Shown piece after piece: positions 9,123 through 16,800 of a stretch of 23,782 bases of DNA (positions are counted from its first letter, which is position 1; the number at the start of each line of letters is the position of its first letter). This DNA comes from an uncultured Chitinophagaceae bacterium (GTDB lineage Bacteria > Bacteroidota > Bacteroidia > Chitinophagales > Chitinophagaceae), in assembly GCA_946885335.1 (NCBI GenBank), contig CAMPGG010000016.1:1-23782 (forward strand), written 5' to 3'. The translations under genes and the position numbers were made by a program. Below the pieces are notes generated by a model. It was not told the origin of the DNA and did not search any database. It was given only the letters and a program-made list of their open reading frames with translations.

Positions 9123-10477
9123 AATTGTTTGTGTTTGTGTTTATTGTTTAATTGGTCATTCTCTCTTTTGAGTGTAAAGGCTGTAAAAATGATGGCTAAT
9201 AAACAGGAAGCGATCAATACATAAAAACCGCCATCCCATCCCCAGGCATCCACTACATAACCCATGGCAATATTGGCGAATAAAGCGCCGCCCAGGTAAC
9301 CGAATAAACCGGTTAAGCCAGCAGCGGTACCCGCAGCTTTTTTAGGCACCAGGTCCAGTGCATGAACACCTATCAGCATCACTGGTCCATATATTAAAAA
9401 TCCTATCACGATCAATGCTATGTTATCTATAATTGGTTGTCCCGGGGGATTTAACCAATAAACCAATACCGCTACCAAAACCAGCAGCATGAAAATAATT
9501 GTTGCCGGCGCCCTGCGACCTTTAAATACTTTATCACTGATCCAACCGCATAATAATGTTCCGGGAATACCGGCATATTCGTAAGCGAAATAAGCCCAGC
9601 CACTTTCGCTGACTGAAAATCCTTTTGCTTCCTGTAAATAGGTTGGTGCCCAATCCAAAACGCCATATCGCACCAAATATATAAAGGCATTGGCAAAAGC
9701 GATGTACCATAAGAGCCTGTTAACCAAAACATAATCTAAGAAAATCTGTTTGGCCGATAATTCCTTTTCTAATTCCTGGCTATACTTAGCCGGTTTATCT
9801 TTTTTATATTCTTCAACAGGCGGCAAAGCACAGGACTGTGGCGTATCCCGTATCAACAAAAAGGCGATAAAGGCAATCGCCAGGGCTATCATGCCCGGGA
9901 AATAAAATTTACTTTCCCAAACACCAAAAAGTGCAAGTCCGGCTATAGATAATGGCCCGACCAATCCGCCCCCAACATTGTGCGCTACATTCCAGACAGC
10001 CATTTTGGTTCCTCTTTCTCTTATAGAAAACCAATGAACCATTACCCTTCCGCAGGCTGGCCAACCCATTCCCTGGAACCATCCATTAATAAATAACAAT
10101 GAAAACATGATGGCAATGGAACCTGTGGCAAAAGGAAATACGCCCATGACGATCATGGTCAAAGCGGAAAGTGTTAGTCCCAGCGACAGAAAAACCCTGG
10201 CATTGCTGCGGTCAGAAAAATTGCCCATTACAAATTTGCTTAACCCGTAAGCAATAGAAACGCCGGATAAAGCGAGCCCTAACTCACCCTTGGAATAACC
10301 CTGTTCAATGAGATCGGGCATGGCCATGGAGAAATTTTTCCGAACCAGGTAATAACCGGCATAGCCGATAAATATACCCAGGAACACCTGCAAGCGTAAC
10401 CGCTTATAATGCGGATCCACTTCTGCTTCAGGTAACTGAGGCTTATGTGCAGGGGGTTTCAGAAAAAAATATGGCAT
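9119..10477 (-). CDS. glpT: Glycerol-3-phosphate/phosphate antiporter GlpT
   Basis: An MFS transporter of the organophosphate:phosphate antiporter family, about 452 aa with 12 predicted membrane helices. The block [18 protein letters not shown] and the next [17 protein letters not shown] closely follow E. coli GlpT. Counted from the ATG at 10477, Arg46, Lys81, His166 ([10 protein letters not shown]) and Arg270 match the known substrate-site residues Arg45, Lys80, His165 and Arg269, which supports G3P specificity over hexose phosphate. A TTG two codons upstream (10483) could also start the frame; the ATG is preferred. The gene follows glpD after about 24 bp, and its TGA overlaps the susC ATG. 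It imports G3P across the inner membrane in exchange for phosphate. Confidence 0.95.
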   Translation of the reverse strand: MPYFFLKPPAHKPQLPEAEVDPHYKRLRLQVFLGIFIGYAGYYLVRKNFSMAMPDLIEQGYSKGELGLALSGVSIAYGLSKFVMGNFSDRSNARVFLSLGLTLSALTMIVMGVFPFATGSIAIMFSLLFINGWFQGMGWPACGRVMVHWFSIRERGTKMAVWNVAHNVGGGLVGPLSIAGLALFGVWESKFYFPGMIALAIAFIAFLLIRDTPQSCALPPVEEYKKDKPAKYSQELEKELSAKQIFLDYVLVNRLLWYIAFANAFIYLVRYGVLDWAPTYLQEAKGFSVSESGWAYFAYEYAGIPGTLLCGWISDKVFKGRRAPATIIFMLLVLVAVLVYWLNPPGQPIIDNIALIVIGFLIYGPVMLIGVHALDLVPKKAAGTAAGLTGLFGYLGGALFANIAMGYVVDAWGWDGGFYVLIASCLLAIIFTAFTLKRENDQLNNKHKHKQL

Positions 10478-10501
10478 AGGCAATCTTTAATAAAAGCTGA
10501 T

Positions 10502-12094
10502 TTAGTTCTTTATTAAAATATACTGATCGGCCAGGTCTTTATATTTTTTTACCTGGTCATCAATCCATTCCTGGTTTTTGTTTAATTCAGCAGCCATAAT
10601 TGCCGCCACTTCCGGAGCGATCCTTACACTTTCGGCCGCATCCAGTAATAAAGCACGGGTGCGGCGGGATAAAACATCTTCCACCGTCCGGGCCATTTCA
10701 TTTTTCACGGCCCAGGTTACCTGCATAGGATGAATTTTCAATTTCTCACTGATCCAGTTACCCGCAGTTCCATTCATTTGTAATTTTATTTCAACAGCAT
10801 CACTTCCATAGAAATAAAGCGGGTCATTCCAATCCGTTTTATTGTCAGAGCCATGAATGGATAAATGGGTGGTTGCTGTTTGAGTGGGCGACCAATTCAA
10901 CTTTTTTTCAATTTCTTCGATCATGTCTTCACCCATTTTTCTAAACGTGGTCCATTTGCCACCAAGAATTGTAAACAGGTTAGAGGGCGATACGATGATC
11001 TTATGACTGCGGGAAATTTCTTTTGTTTTTTGATCCGTGCCTTGTGGCGCCGCCAATGGTCTTAAGCCGGCAAAAACACTGAGGACATCTTTTCGCTCAG
11101 GCTTTTCCGTTAAAAAACCGGACGCAGTTTCCAGGATAAAATTGATTTCATTTTCAAGCGCCACCGGTTCCAGCGAAGCTTGTTCTACCGGCGTGTCCGT
11201 TGTACCTAATACCACTTTGCCATGCCATGGAACGGCAAATAATACGCGGCCATCGCTGGTTTTAGGAATCATCATGGCATGTTCCGAAGGATAGAATTTT
11301 TTATCAAGCACCACATGCACTCCCTGGCTTACACAAATGGTTTTTGCACTGCCAGGTTTATCCATTTGCAATATTTCATCAACAAAAACGCCTGTAGCAT
11401 TCACTACAGCTTTGGCTTTAAAAGTAAAATCATCGCCTGTTTCAGTATCCCTGGCTTTTACCCCGGCTACCTGGTTTGATTCGTTTTTTAAAAGACCGGT
11501 AACTTTTATATAATTAAGTGCAGAGCCTCCTTTTTCCCAAATGCTTTGCACCAGGTTAATGGCCAGGCGGGTGTCATCAAACTGGCCGTCATGGTATAAT
11601 ACTCCACCAATCAGTCCTTCTTTTTTTATACCGGGCATCTTTTTCAATGTTTCGCTGCGCGAAATAAATTCTGATGCACCCATGCTTAATTTACCGGAGA
11701 TCCAATCATAGCATTTTAAGCCAATGAAATATTTCCATTTATCTATAAAAGAATAAATGGGTATGATGAAAGTTTGATTTTTTACAAGATGAGGCGCATT
11801 CCGATAAAGCAGACCTCTTTCGATGCTGGCTTCCCTGACCAGTTTTACGTCTCCCTGGGCCAAATAGCGAACACCACCATGAACCAGCTTTGTACTGCGG
11901 CTTGAAGTACCTTTTGCAAAATCTGCCTGCTCTAATAATAATGTTTTATATCCCCGTGCGGATGCATCTAGTGCTATTCCCAAACCTGTGGCACCACCGC
12001 CTATTATTACGAGGTCCCAAACCCCATTGTAGGATTGCACCTGCTTAATAAGGTGGCTTCGTTCATAATTTCGTTTGAGCAGTTCAATTGGCAT
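10502..12094 (-). CDS. glpD: FAD-dependent glycerol-3-phosphate dehydrogenase GlpD
   Basis: A 530-aa flavoprotein that oxidises sn-glycerol-3-phosphate to dihydroxyacetone phosphate and passes electrons to the quinone pool at the inner-membrane face. The Rossmann FAD motif IGGGATGLG is at 31-39, followed by the family's LLEQADFAKGTSSRSTKLVHGG (about 52-73). VSQGVHVVLD, VPWHGKVVLGTTDTP and AGLRPL are further GlpD signatures. The DAO_C domain (MQVTWAVKNEMARTVEDVLSRRTRALLLDA) ends the protein. It is the first gene of the seven-gene minus-strand series; no glpK or glpF is adjacent. A phased operator-like array lies 30-70 bp upstream, facing the divergent DeoR-type regulator gene. Confidence 0.96.
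   Translation of the reverse strand: MPIELLKRNYERSHLIKQVQSYNGVWDLVIIGGGATGLGIALDASARGYKTLLLEQADFAKGTSSRSTKLVHGGVRYLAQGDVKLVREASIERGLLYRNAPHLVKNQTFIIPIYSFIDKWKYFIGLKCYDWISGKLSMGASEFISRSETLKKMPGIKKEGLIGGVLYHDGQFDDTRLAINLVQSIWEKGGSALNYIKVTGLLKNESNQVAGVKARDTETGDDFTFKAKAVVNATGVFVDEILQMDKPGSAKTICVSQGVHVVLDKKFYPSEHAMMIPKTSDGRVLFAVPWHGKVVLGTTDTPVEQASLEPVALENEINFILETASGFLTEKPERKDVLSVFAGLRPLAAPQGTDQKTKEISRSHKIIVSPSNLFTILGGKWTTFRKMGEDMIEEIEKKLNWSPTQTATTHLSIHGSDNKTDWNDPLYFYGSDAVEIKLQMNGTAGNWISEKLKIHPMQVTWAVKNEMARTVEDVLSRRTRALLLDAAESVRIAPEVAAIMAAELNKNQEWIDDQVKKYKDLADQYILIKN
12068..12077 (+). promoter_or_regulatory. Possible auxiliary regulator site inside the start of glpD
   Basis: ATTTCGTTTG differs from the GTTTCGTTTA unit seen in the intergenic array at two positions and lies within glpD codons 6-9. 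An internal auxiliary operator would allow looping with the upstream array, but a coding-sequence coincidence is just as possible. Confidence 0.2.
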
Positions 12095-12123
12095 TTCTTG
12101 CTATTGGTTTCTATTGCAGACAA

Positions 12124-12163
12124 AAAAGAAAGCAAATCGAAACTAAATCAAATTAAACGAAAC
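12124..12163 (-). promoter_or_regulatory. Phased DeoR-type operator array upstream of glpD
   Basis: Read on the minus strand, four consecutive 10-bp units occupy 12163-12124. The first is GTTTCGTTTA (12163-12154). The next three differ at 3, 2 and 4 positions (12153-12144, 12143-12134, 12133-12124). TTTCGTTT repeats at 10-bp phase are a known operator style for DeoR-family repressors such as AgaR. The array begins 2 bp downstream of a -7-like box (12173-12166), so a bound repressor would cover the glpD transcript start. The regulator encoded at 12290-13051 is the obvious candidate. Confidence 0.6.
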
Positions 12164-12165
12164 AA

Positions 12166-12173
12166 CAAAAATA
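12166..12173 (-). promoter_or_regulatory. Candidate -7 box for the glpD operon
   Basis: TATTTTTG on the minus strand matches TAnnTTTG. No clear TTG lies 19-21 bases upstream, so the promoter is incomplete by consensus. A start near 12159 would leave a leader of about 65 nt before the glpD ATG. Confidence 0.35.
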
Positions 12174-12209
12174 ATTAGGCGGTCTTTTAAAAATAATATG
12201 AAAGCCTTA

Positions 12210-12219
12210 GTTTCGTTTA
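12210..12219 (+). promoter_or_regulatory. Second exact copy of the operator unit
   Basis: GTTTCGTTTA at 12210-12219 on the plus strand is identical to the best unit of the minus-strand array (12154-12163) and is inverted to it across 46 bp. It lies 70-80 bp upstream of the regulator ATG, so it may serve autoregulation or cooperative binding. Confidence 0.45.
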
Positions 12220-12289
12220 TACTAAGAACTGTGCAATTTTAAAATACAGCTGAGTATTTGATTTTATCTCATCCTTTACACATGCTACA

Positions 12290-13051
12290 ATGAACCAGAC
12301 TGCCAGACATAAATACATTCTTGAAAAATTAAAGGAAGAAGGTGGAGTGAAAGTGGTTGATCTTTGTGAAAAACTGAATGTCTCATCTGTAACCATTCGA
12401 AAGGATCTGAAACTGTTAGAAGATAAGAAACTTGTTTTCCGTAACCATGGAGGTGGAACTTTATCAAATCCTTACACAGTTGATAAACATGTAAATGAAA
12501 AAGAAAAAATCAAGTCTGCCGAAAAATTAAGAATCGGTCAAAAAGCAGCTTCGCTTATTGAACCCAATGATTGCATAATTATAGCTTCCGGAACTACTGT
12601 TTTATCATTGGCCAAAATATTGAAACCCCATGGCAACCTGACCGTCATTACAGCCGCATTAAATGTGGCACTCGAATTAAGTACCAATCCTAATATTGAA
12701 GTAATCATGTTGGGGGGCGTTTTAAGAAAGAACTCCACTTCCGTAACCGGTCATTATGCTGAAAAGATCCTGGATGATTTTTCAGGCAGTAAATTATTTT
12801 TAGGGGTTGATGGCATTGATATGGACTTTGGACTTACCACAACGAATGTTTTAGAAGCGCAGTTAAACCGTAAAATGATCCAGGCTGCACAAAAAACCAT
12901 TGTATTAGCTGACAGTACAAAATTTGGCAAGCGTGGATTTGGAAAAATTTGTGGTTTAGATGATATTGAACAAGTTATTACGGATGATGGCATATCAGCA
13001 CATTCAAAAGAACGACTAATCAGCATGGGCATCCAGGTAACGATTGTGTAA
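12290..13051 (+). CDS. DeoR/GlpR-family transcriptional regulator
   Basis: A 253-aa repressor of the usual DeoR-family length. The N-terminal winged helix-turn-helix spans about residues 5-60 (VVDLCEKLNVSSVTIRKDLKLLEDKKLV, then RNHGGG). The C-terminal DeoRC sugar-phosphate sensor has IIASGTTVLSLAKIL, MLGGVLRKNSTSVTG, LFLGVDGID and IVLADSTKFGK, all family hallmarks. The gene is divergent from glpD across 195 bp that contains GTTTCGTTTA-type repeats. E. coli GlpR responds to glycerol-3-phosphate, and the linked genes make the same effector likely here. The name GlpR is withheld because family members sense many different phosphorylated metabolites. Confidence 0.92.
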   Translation: MNQTARHKYILEKLKEEGGVKVVDLCEKLNVSSVTIRKDLKLLEDKKLVFRNHGGGTLSNPYTVDKHVNEKEKIKSAEKLRIGQKAASLIEPNDCIIIASGTTVLSLAKILKPHGNLTVITAALNVALELSTNPNIEVIMLGGVLRKNSTSVTGHYAEKILDDFSGSKLFLGVDGIDMDFGLTTTNVLEAQLNRKMIQAAQKTIVLADSTKFGKRGFGKICGLDDIEQVITDDGISAHSKERLISMGIQVTIV

Positions 13052-13137
13052 TGGCCCGCTTATTCATTCATTTTCCCGTTAAAACTTTAATTCTCCACCT
13101 CAGCATTTTTCATCAAAGGCTAATTAGAAAAAAATTC

Positions 13138-13145
13138 TACATTTG
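13138..13145 (+). promoter_or_regulatory. Candidate -7 box upstream of the leader ORF and MATE gene
   Basis: TACATTTG matches TAnnTTTG. No good -33 TTG is present at 19-21 bp upstream. A transcript starting near 13152 would begin about 12 nt before a small ORF at 13164 and about 115 nt before the MATE start codon. Confidence 0.4.
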
Positions 13146-13163
13146 ACATCTCAAAACAGCAAC

Positions 13164-13199
13164 ATGAAAATCATTGTTCGCATCACCCCACTGGTATAA
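13164..13199 (+). CDS. Possible 11-codon leader peptide
   Basis: The frame encodes MKIIVRITPLV followed by TAA. It lies directly downstream of a -7 box, its stop codon overlaps the base of a small hairpin with a T-run, and a second hairpin follows before the exporter gene. This layout resembles transcription-attenuation or drug-responsive leader regions. Six of 11 residues are branched-chain (Ile, Val, Leu), but the downstream gene is an exporter rather than an ilv gene. An ORF this short can occur by chance, so confidence is low. Confidence 0.35.
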   Translation: MKIIVRITPLV

Positions 13200-13216
13200 C
13201 ACAAGATGTGTTTTTT
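13198..13216 (+). terminator. Weak hairpin plus T-run after the leader ORF
   Basis: AACACA (13198-13203) pairs with TGTGTT (13207-13212) around an AGA loop, followed by TTTT. The stem is short with only two GC pairs, so termination would be weak or conditional. Confidence 0.35.
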
Positions 13217-13221
13217 GTAAT

Positions 13222-13240
13222 AGGATGAGATCCTCATCCT
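13222..13240 (+). promoter_or_regulatory. 8-bp hairpin in the MATE mRNA leader
   Basis: AGGATGAG (13222-13229) pairs perfectly with CTCATCCT (13233-13240) around ATC. ATGAGA at 13225-13230 could instead pair with TCTCAT at 13245-13250, so two exclusive folds exist just upstream of the start codon at 13268. This is compatible with leader regulation of the exporter. Confidence 0.45.
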
Positions 13241-13267
13241 GATTTCTCATTTTTTATATGATTTTTC

Positions 13268-14692
13268 ATGTCGCAATCAACTTCTTATTATCATAAGTTC
13301 AATGGCTTATTAAATTTTATCAGGCAGGCAATCAAAGGCGAGGACCTGGATTATACGGCTATACCTATGCGCAAAGCCATTTTTATGCTGGCTATTCCCA
13401 TGGTGCTCGAGATGATCATGGAAAGCGTGTTTGCTATAGTGGATCTGTATTTTGTAGGGCATTTACCCTATAGCAGCCAGGCCATTCAAACAGTAGGCTT
13501 AACAGAATCAGTTTTGACTATCATTTATTCTCTTGCCATTGGGATCAGCATGGCTGCAACTGCATTGGTAGCCAGGCGGGTGGGCGAAAAAAACCCGGAC
13601 GGAGCAGCAAAAGCGGCTATCCATACTATTTATTTAGCACTATTATTAGTAAGTGTTTTAAGTGTAGCAGGCAGTTATTACGCGGCCGATATATTACGGA
13701 TCATGGGTGCCGAAACTGCTACTATTGAAATCGGGACCAATTATACCCGCATCATGATGGGCAGTAGTGCAGTTATCATGTTGTTATTCCTGATCAATGG
13801 TATATTCAGGGGAGCCGGGGATGCATCTATGGCCATGAAAAGCTTGTGGCTGGCTAATATTTGCAACATTATTTTATGCCCTATACTTATCCGTGGGCTG
13901 GGACCTATTCCCGCTTTCGGGTTAACCGGTGCGGCATTGGCCACAACCATCGGCCGTGGATTGGGTGTAGTTTACCAGCTTTATCATTTGTTTAAAGGAG
14001 CAGGCGTGGTGAAGATCCTGAAAAAACATTTGGCTATTGAATGGGACATCATCAAAACCGTTTTAAAAATAGCCTCTCCGGGAACTTTGCAATTTATCAT
14101 TATGTCCTGCAGCTGGATATTCCTGGCTAAGCTGGTTGCAGATACGGGAAAAGATGTTGCTTCAGCGGGTTATCAAACGGCATTAAGAATTGTAATGTTT
14201 TTTATTTTGCCAGCATGGGGATTAAGTAATGCAGCCACAACGCTGGTTGGGCAAAACCTTGGCGCCAAACAACCGGAAAGAGCAGAACGTTCGGTTATAA
14301 AAACCGCGCAGTACAATGCTACATTTATGGCTATTGTCACTTTTTTCTTTTTAATATTCCCGGTTCCTATCGTTTCACTCTTTACAAATGATGAACATGT
14401 AAAACAATATGCTGTTGAGGCCATGCGGATCATCAGTTGCGGATATATATTTTATGGTGTGGGTATGGTGATGGCAAATGCGTTTAATGGTGCCGGTGAT
14501 ACATGGACACCTACCTGGGTAAACCTGGCTGGCTTTTGGTTTTTCCAGATCCCCTTAGCTTATTTTTTATCTACCACGCTGAACTGGGGACCTACCGGCG
14601 TTTTTATCGCAATTCCTGTTGCGGAAACGGCAATTACTATTACAGCATTTATCCTGTTTAAAAAGGGAAGGTGGAAAAGAATGATGATCTGA
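13268..14692 (+). CDS. MATE-family multidrug/cation efflux transporter
   Basis: A 474-aa integral membrane protein with about 12 hydrophobic segments forming two MatE repeats. The first repeat opens with AIFMLAIPMVLEMIMESVFAIVDLYFVGHL, typical for the family; the second has ASPGTLQFIIMSCSWIFLAKLVADTG and PAWGLSNAATTLVGQNLGA. Late motifs include NAFNGAGDTWTP. MATE proteins export drugs or organic cations in exchange for H+ or Na+; the substrate is not set here. A cytosolic N-terminal extension of about 30 residues precedes the first helix. The gene has an unusual 5' leader with a possible small ORF and hairpins and is followed closely by the AI-2E-type permease gene. Confidence 0.93.
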   Translation: MSQSTSYYHKFNGLLNFIRQAIKGEDLDYTAIPMRKAIFMLAIPMVLEMIMESVFAIVDLYFVGHLPYSSQAIQTVGLTESVLTIIYSLAIGISMAATALVARRVGEKNPDGAAKAAIHTIYLALLLVSVLSVAGSYYAADILRIMGAETATIEIGTNYTRIMMGSSAVIMLLFLINGIFRGAGDASMAMKSLWLANICNIILCPILIRGLGPIPAFGLTGAALATTIGRGLGVVYQLYHLFKGAGVVKILKKHLAIEWDIIKTVLKIASPGTLQFIIMSCSWIFLAKLVADTGKDVASAGYQTALRIVMFFILPAWGLSNAATTLVGQNLGAKQPERAERSVIKTAQYNATFMAIVTFFFLIFPVPIVSLFTNDEHVKQYAVEAMRIISCGYIFYGVGMVMANAFNGAGDTWTPTWVNLAGFWFFQIPLAYFLSTTLNWGPTGVFIAIPVAETAITITAFILFKKGRWKRMMI

Positions 14693-14746
14693 GAAAAGAA
14701 TATTTACGGGATGTAAATGAAATATCTTTATTGCGATTATTTAATC

Positions 14747-15790
14747 ATGGAAAAATATATAGACCAGAACCGATTAAGGCAGTTTTTTTTTATCATCATC
14801 ATTTTATTACTGGGAACTGTTTTGTTCTGGCAATTGTATTTCTTTCTGCCTGCGCTTTTGGGCGCCGTTACATTATATGTGCTGATGCGCAAATACATGT
14901 TCTACCTCACGGAGAAAGAGCGTTGGAGAAAAGGCTGGAGTGCCGTATTCCTGATGGTGAGTTCGGGCGTTATCATTCTATTACCTATCGGGTTACTCAT
15001 TGAAATGGTATCGGGCAAAGTCTATGTTGCTATTGAAAATTCTGCAGAGATCATTGAATCTTTAAAAAAAGTTGCCAATGACCTGGAGAAAAAAGTGGGA
15101 CAGGATTTTGTAAGCGATGCAAATATTAACCGGTTAGGTGCATATGTTACAGAAAGAATACCCATGGTTTTAGGCGCTACATTCAATACAGTAGCCACAC
15201 TCTTCTTCATGTATTTTATTCTTTATTTTATGTTGATGAATGCACGTAAAATGGAGCAGGATATATATGAATACATTCCATTAAAAGATGAAAACCTGTC
15301 ATTACTGCGAAAAGATGTTCAAAACATGGTTGTATCCAATGCTATTGGTATTCCGGTTATCGCTTTGTTGCAGGGTATCGTTGGATTGATCGGCTACCTG
15401 GTACTTGGCGTTAAAGATCCCTGGTTCTGGTTTGTGATAACCTGTATTACGGCGATGATCCCTGTTGTTGGCGCTGCATTGGCTTATGTACCCATTGGAA
15501 TCATCTTTTTAGCTAACAACCAAACATGGCAGGGCGTGGCCATGCTGCTGTATGGTTTTATCATTATCGGAACGGTCGATAATATTTTTCGGTTTGCTTT
15601 ACAACGCAAGATTGGCAATATTCATCCATTGATAACCATTTTTGGTGTGATCATCGGTATACAGTTATTTGGATTCATTGGTCTCATTTTTGGCCCACTG
15701 CTTATTTCTCTTTTCATTGTTTTATTAAAGATTTATTCAAACGAGTTTATCGTGAAAAAAAGAGAAGTAAATAACACGATTGAAAATTAA
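14747..15790 (+). CDS. AI-2E family (PerM-type) membrane transporter
   Basis: A protein of about 347 aa with 7-8 hydrophobic segments, including a tight pair at the N-terminus (FFFIIIILLLGTVLFW and FFLPALLGAVTLYV) and the family's C-terminal signature TIFGVIIGIQLFGFIGLIFGPLLISLF. A helical soluble stretch at about residues 75-120 sits between membrane segments, as usual. The ATG at 14747 (MEKYIDQNRLRQ) is preferred; an in-frame ATG at 14717 would add MKYLYCDYLI, which looks unlike the family. Family members have been linked to export of autoinducer-2 and to ion transport, so the substrate is open. It follows the MATE gene by about 54 bp and is probably co-transcribed. Confidence 0.87.
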   Translation: MEKYIDQNRLRQFFFIIIILLLGTVLFWQLYFFLPALLGAVTLYVLMRKYMFYLTEKERWRKGWSAVFLMVSSGVIILLPIGLLIEMVSGKVYVAIENSAEIIESLKKVANDLEKKVGQDFVSDANINRLGAYVTERIPMVLGATFNTVATLFFMYFILYFMLMNARKMEQDIYEYIPLKDENLSLLRKDVQNMVVSNAIGIPVIALLQGIVGLIGYLVLGVKDPWFWFVITCITAMIPVVGAALAYVPIGIIFLANNQTWQGVAMLLYGFIIIGTVDNIFRFALQRKIGNIHPLITIFGVIIGIQLFGFIGLIFGPLLISLFIVLLKIYSNEFIVKKREVNNTIEN

Positions 15791-15868
15791 ATACAAGGGT
15801 TTTTACTGTTGAGTTTGATTGTTTATATCGTACTTATTCTTAGTATGTTAATATAGATTTTTTTAACG

Positions 15869-15899
15869 GCAATTATTTACATGTTAACATAATAATTGC
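15869..15899. promoter_or_regulatory. Nested palindrome upstream of the L,D-transpeptidase-like gene
   Basis: GCAATTATT (15869-15877) and AATAATTGC (15891-15899) are perfect inverted arms flanking ATGTTAACAT (15881-15890), itself a perfect palindrome. It lies 40-70 bp upstream of the next start codon. No T-run follows, so a protein-binding operator is likelier than a terminator. ATGTTAATAT at 15844-15853 is a near copy of the core. Confidence 0.4.
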
Positions 15900-15938
15900 G
15901 ACATTCGAAGCGTTTTTAAAATCCTGCAAAACATATAC

Positions 15939-16715
15939 ATGAAGAAAAAGATTTTGTTGCACACCGTCATTTATAGTTTTACATTTTCACTTTTATTTAT
16001 TCCATTTTCTAAGGCCGGCAGTAATGGTACTGGCTTTGCAAGTATGGACCGTGTTTACTTTGCTGAAGCAGCACCTGCAGAAAAAGATTCAACCATTTCT
16101 GAAGCTGATGCAAAAGCATTATTCATATCAACCTTATATGATAGTCTTGAACTAAATAAGATTGGTCTTGCTGAAGAAGTTTTAACATATGCCTACACCG
16201 GTTACCAGAATTTATTGAATAAAGGCATGATAAAGGAGCCAGGTATTCTGAGCATTGTGGACTTTAGTAAATCAAGCACAAAAAAGCGTTTATACATTAT
16301 TGATATGAACAATTTTAAGCTACTGAATCATACTTATGTAGCACACGGAAAAAATACGGGCCAGGAATTCGCCACTAAATTCTCCAATACACCAGAATCA
16401 TTACAAAGCAGTCTTGGATTTTATATTACCCGTAATACTTATTTTGGCAAACATGGTTTGTCTTTAAAATTAGAAGGCAAAGACAAGGGTTTCAATGATA
16501 AAGCAATGGAAAGAGCCATTGTTTTACACGGATCATCTTACAGCGATGAAAATTTTGTTCGCGCCAGGGGTTATCTTGGACGCAGCTGGGGATGTCCCGC
16601 AGTTCCTGAAAAAGAAAAAACAAAAATTATTAATACCATCAAAGATGGCACTGTCTTATTCATCTATCATCCAACTAAGAGCTACCTGCACGGATCTACA
16701 GTATTAAACGGCTGA
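15939..16715 (+). CDS. Secreted YkuD_2-type murein L,D-transpeptidase-like protein
   Basis: A 258-aa exported protein. Residues 1-26 form a signal peptide (KKKILLHTV, hydrophobic core, FSKAG). A helical segment at about 52-105 precedes the catalytic domain. The active-site region is LHGSSYSDENFVRARGYLGRSWGCPAVP, with His197 and Cys219 in the SxGCxA-type context that defines the PF13645 YkuD_2 group. IYIIDMNNFKLLNHTYVAHGK (written here as its family equivalent at about residues 115-135) is the usual strand pair ahead of the site. Relatives act on peptidoglycan cross-links in the periplasm, though few have been tested. The gene is followed by a strong intrinsic terminator and preceded by a nested palindrome. 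Confidence 0.88.
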   Translation: MKKKILLHTVIYSFTFSLLFIPFSKAGSNGTGFASMDRVYFAEAAPAEKDSTISEADAKALFISTLYDSLELNKIGLAEEVLTYAYTGYQNLLNKGMIKEPGILSIVDFSKSSTKKRLYIIDMNNFKLLNHTYVAHGKNTGQEFATKFSNTPESLQSSLGFYITRNTYFGKHGLSLKLEGKDKGFNDKAMERAIVLHGSSYSDENFVRARGYLGRSWGCPAVPEKEKTKIINTIKDGTVLFIYHPTKSYLHGSTVLNG

Positions 16716-16750
16716 ATTTGGACGAACAACAAGGATGGATGATAACAAAC

Positions 16751-16788
16751 AGCTCAATCGTACCCTATGATTGGGCTTTTGTTTTTTT
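16751..16788 (+). terminator. Intrinsic terminator after the L,D-transpeptidase-like gene
   Basis: AGCTCAATC (16751-16759) pairs with GATTGGGCT (16769-16777) with one G-U pair and a 9-base loop, then TTTGTTTTTTT. It lies 35 bp beyond the stop codon and is the clearest rho-independent terminator in the window. Confidence 0.85.
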
Positions 16789-16800
16789 ATGAACCGCTGT

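Noticed and set aside
8752..9171. 139-codon plus-strand open frame
   Set aside because: It lies antisense to the well-supported N-terminal region of susC, has no family resemblance and no promoter; it is a shadow frame.
10478..10483. TTG as the glpT start
   Set aside because: The ATG two codons downstream gives nearly the same protein and aligns residue numbering with E. coli GlpT within one position.
12250..12262. TATTTGA as a -7 box for the regulator gene
   Set aside because: It lacks the two spacer bases of TAnnTTTG and no -33 box fits, so no promoter is called.
14671..15003. 110-codon plus-strand frame overlapping the MATE end and the AI-2E-type start
   Set aside because: It overlaps two recognisable membrane protein genes in another frame and has no membrane or domain pattern of its own.
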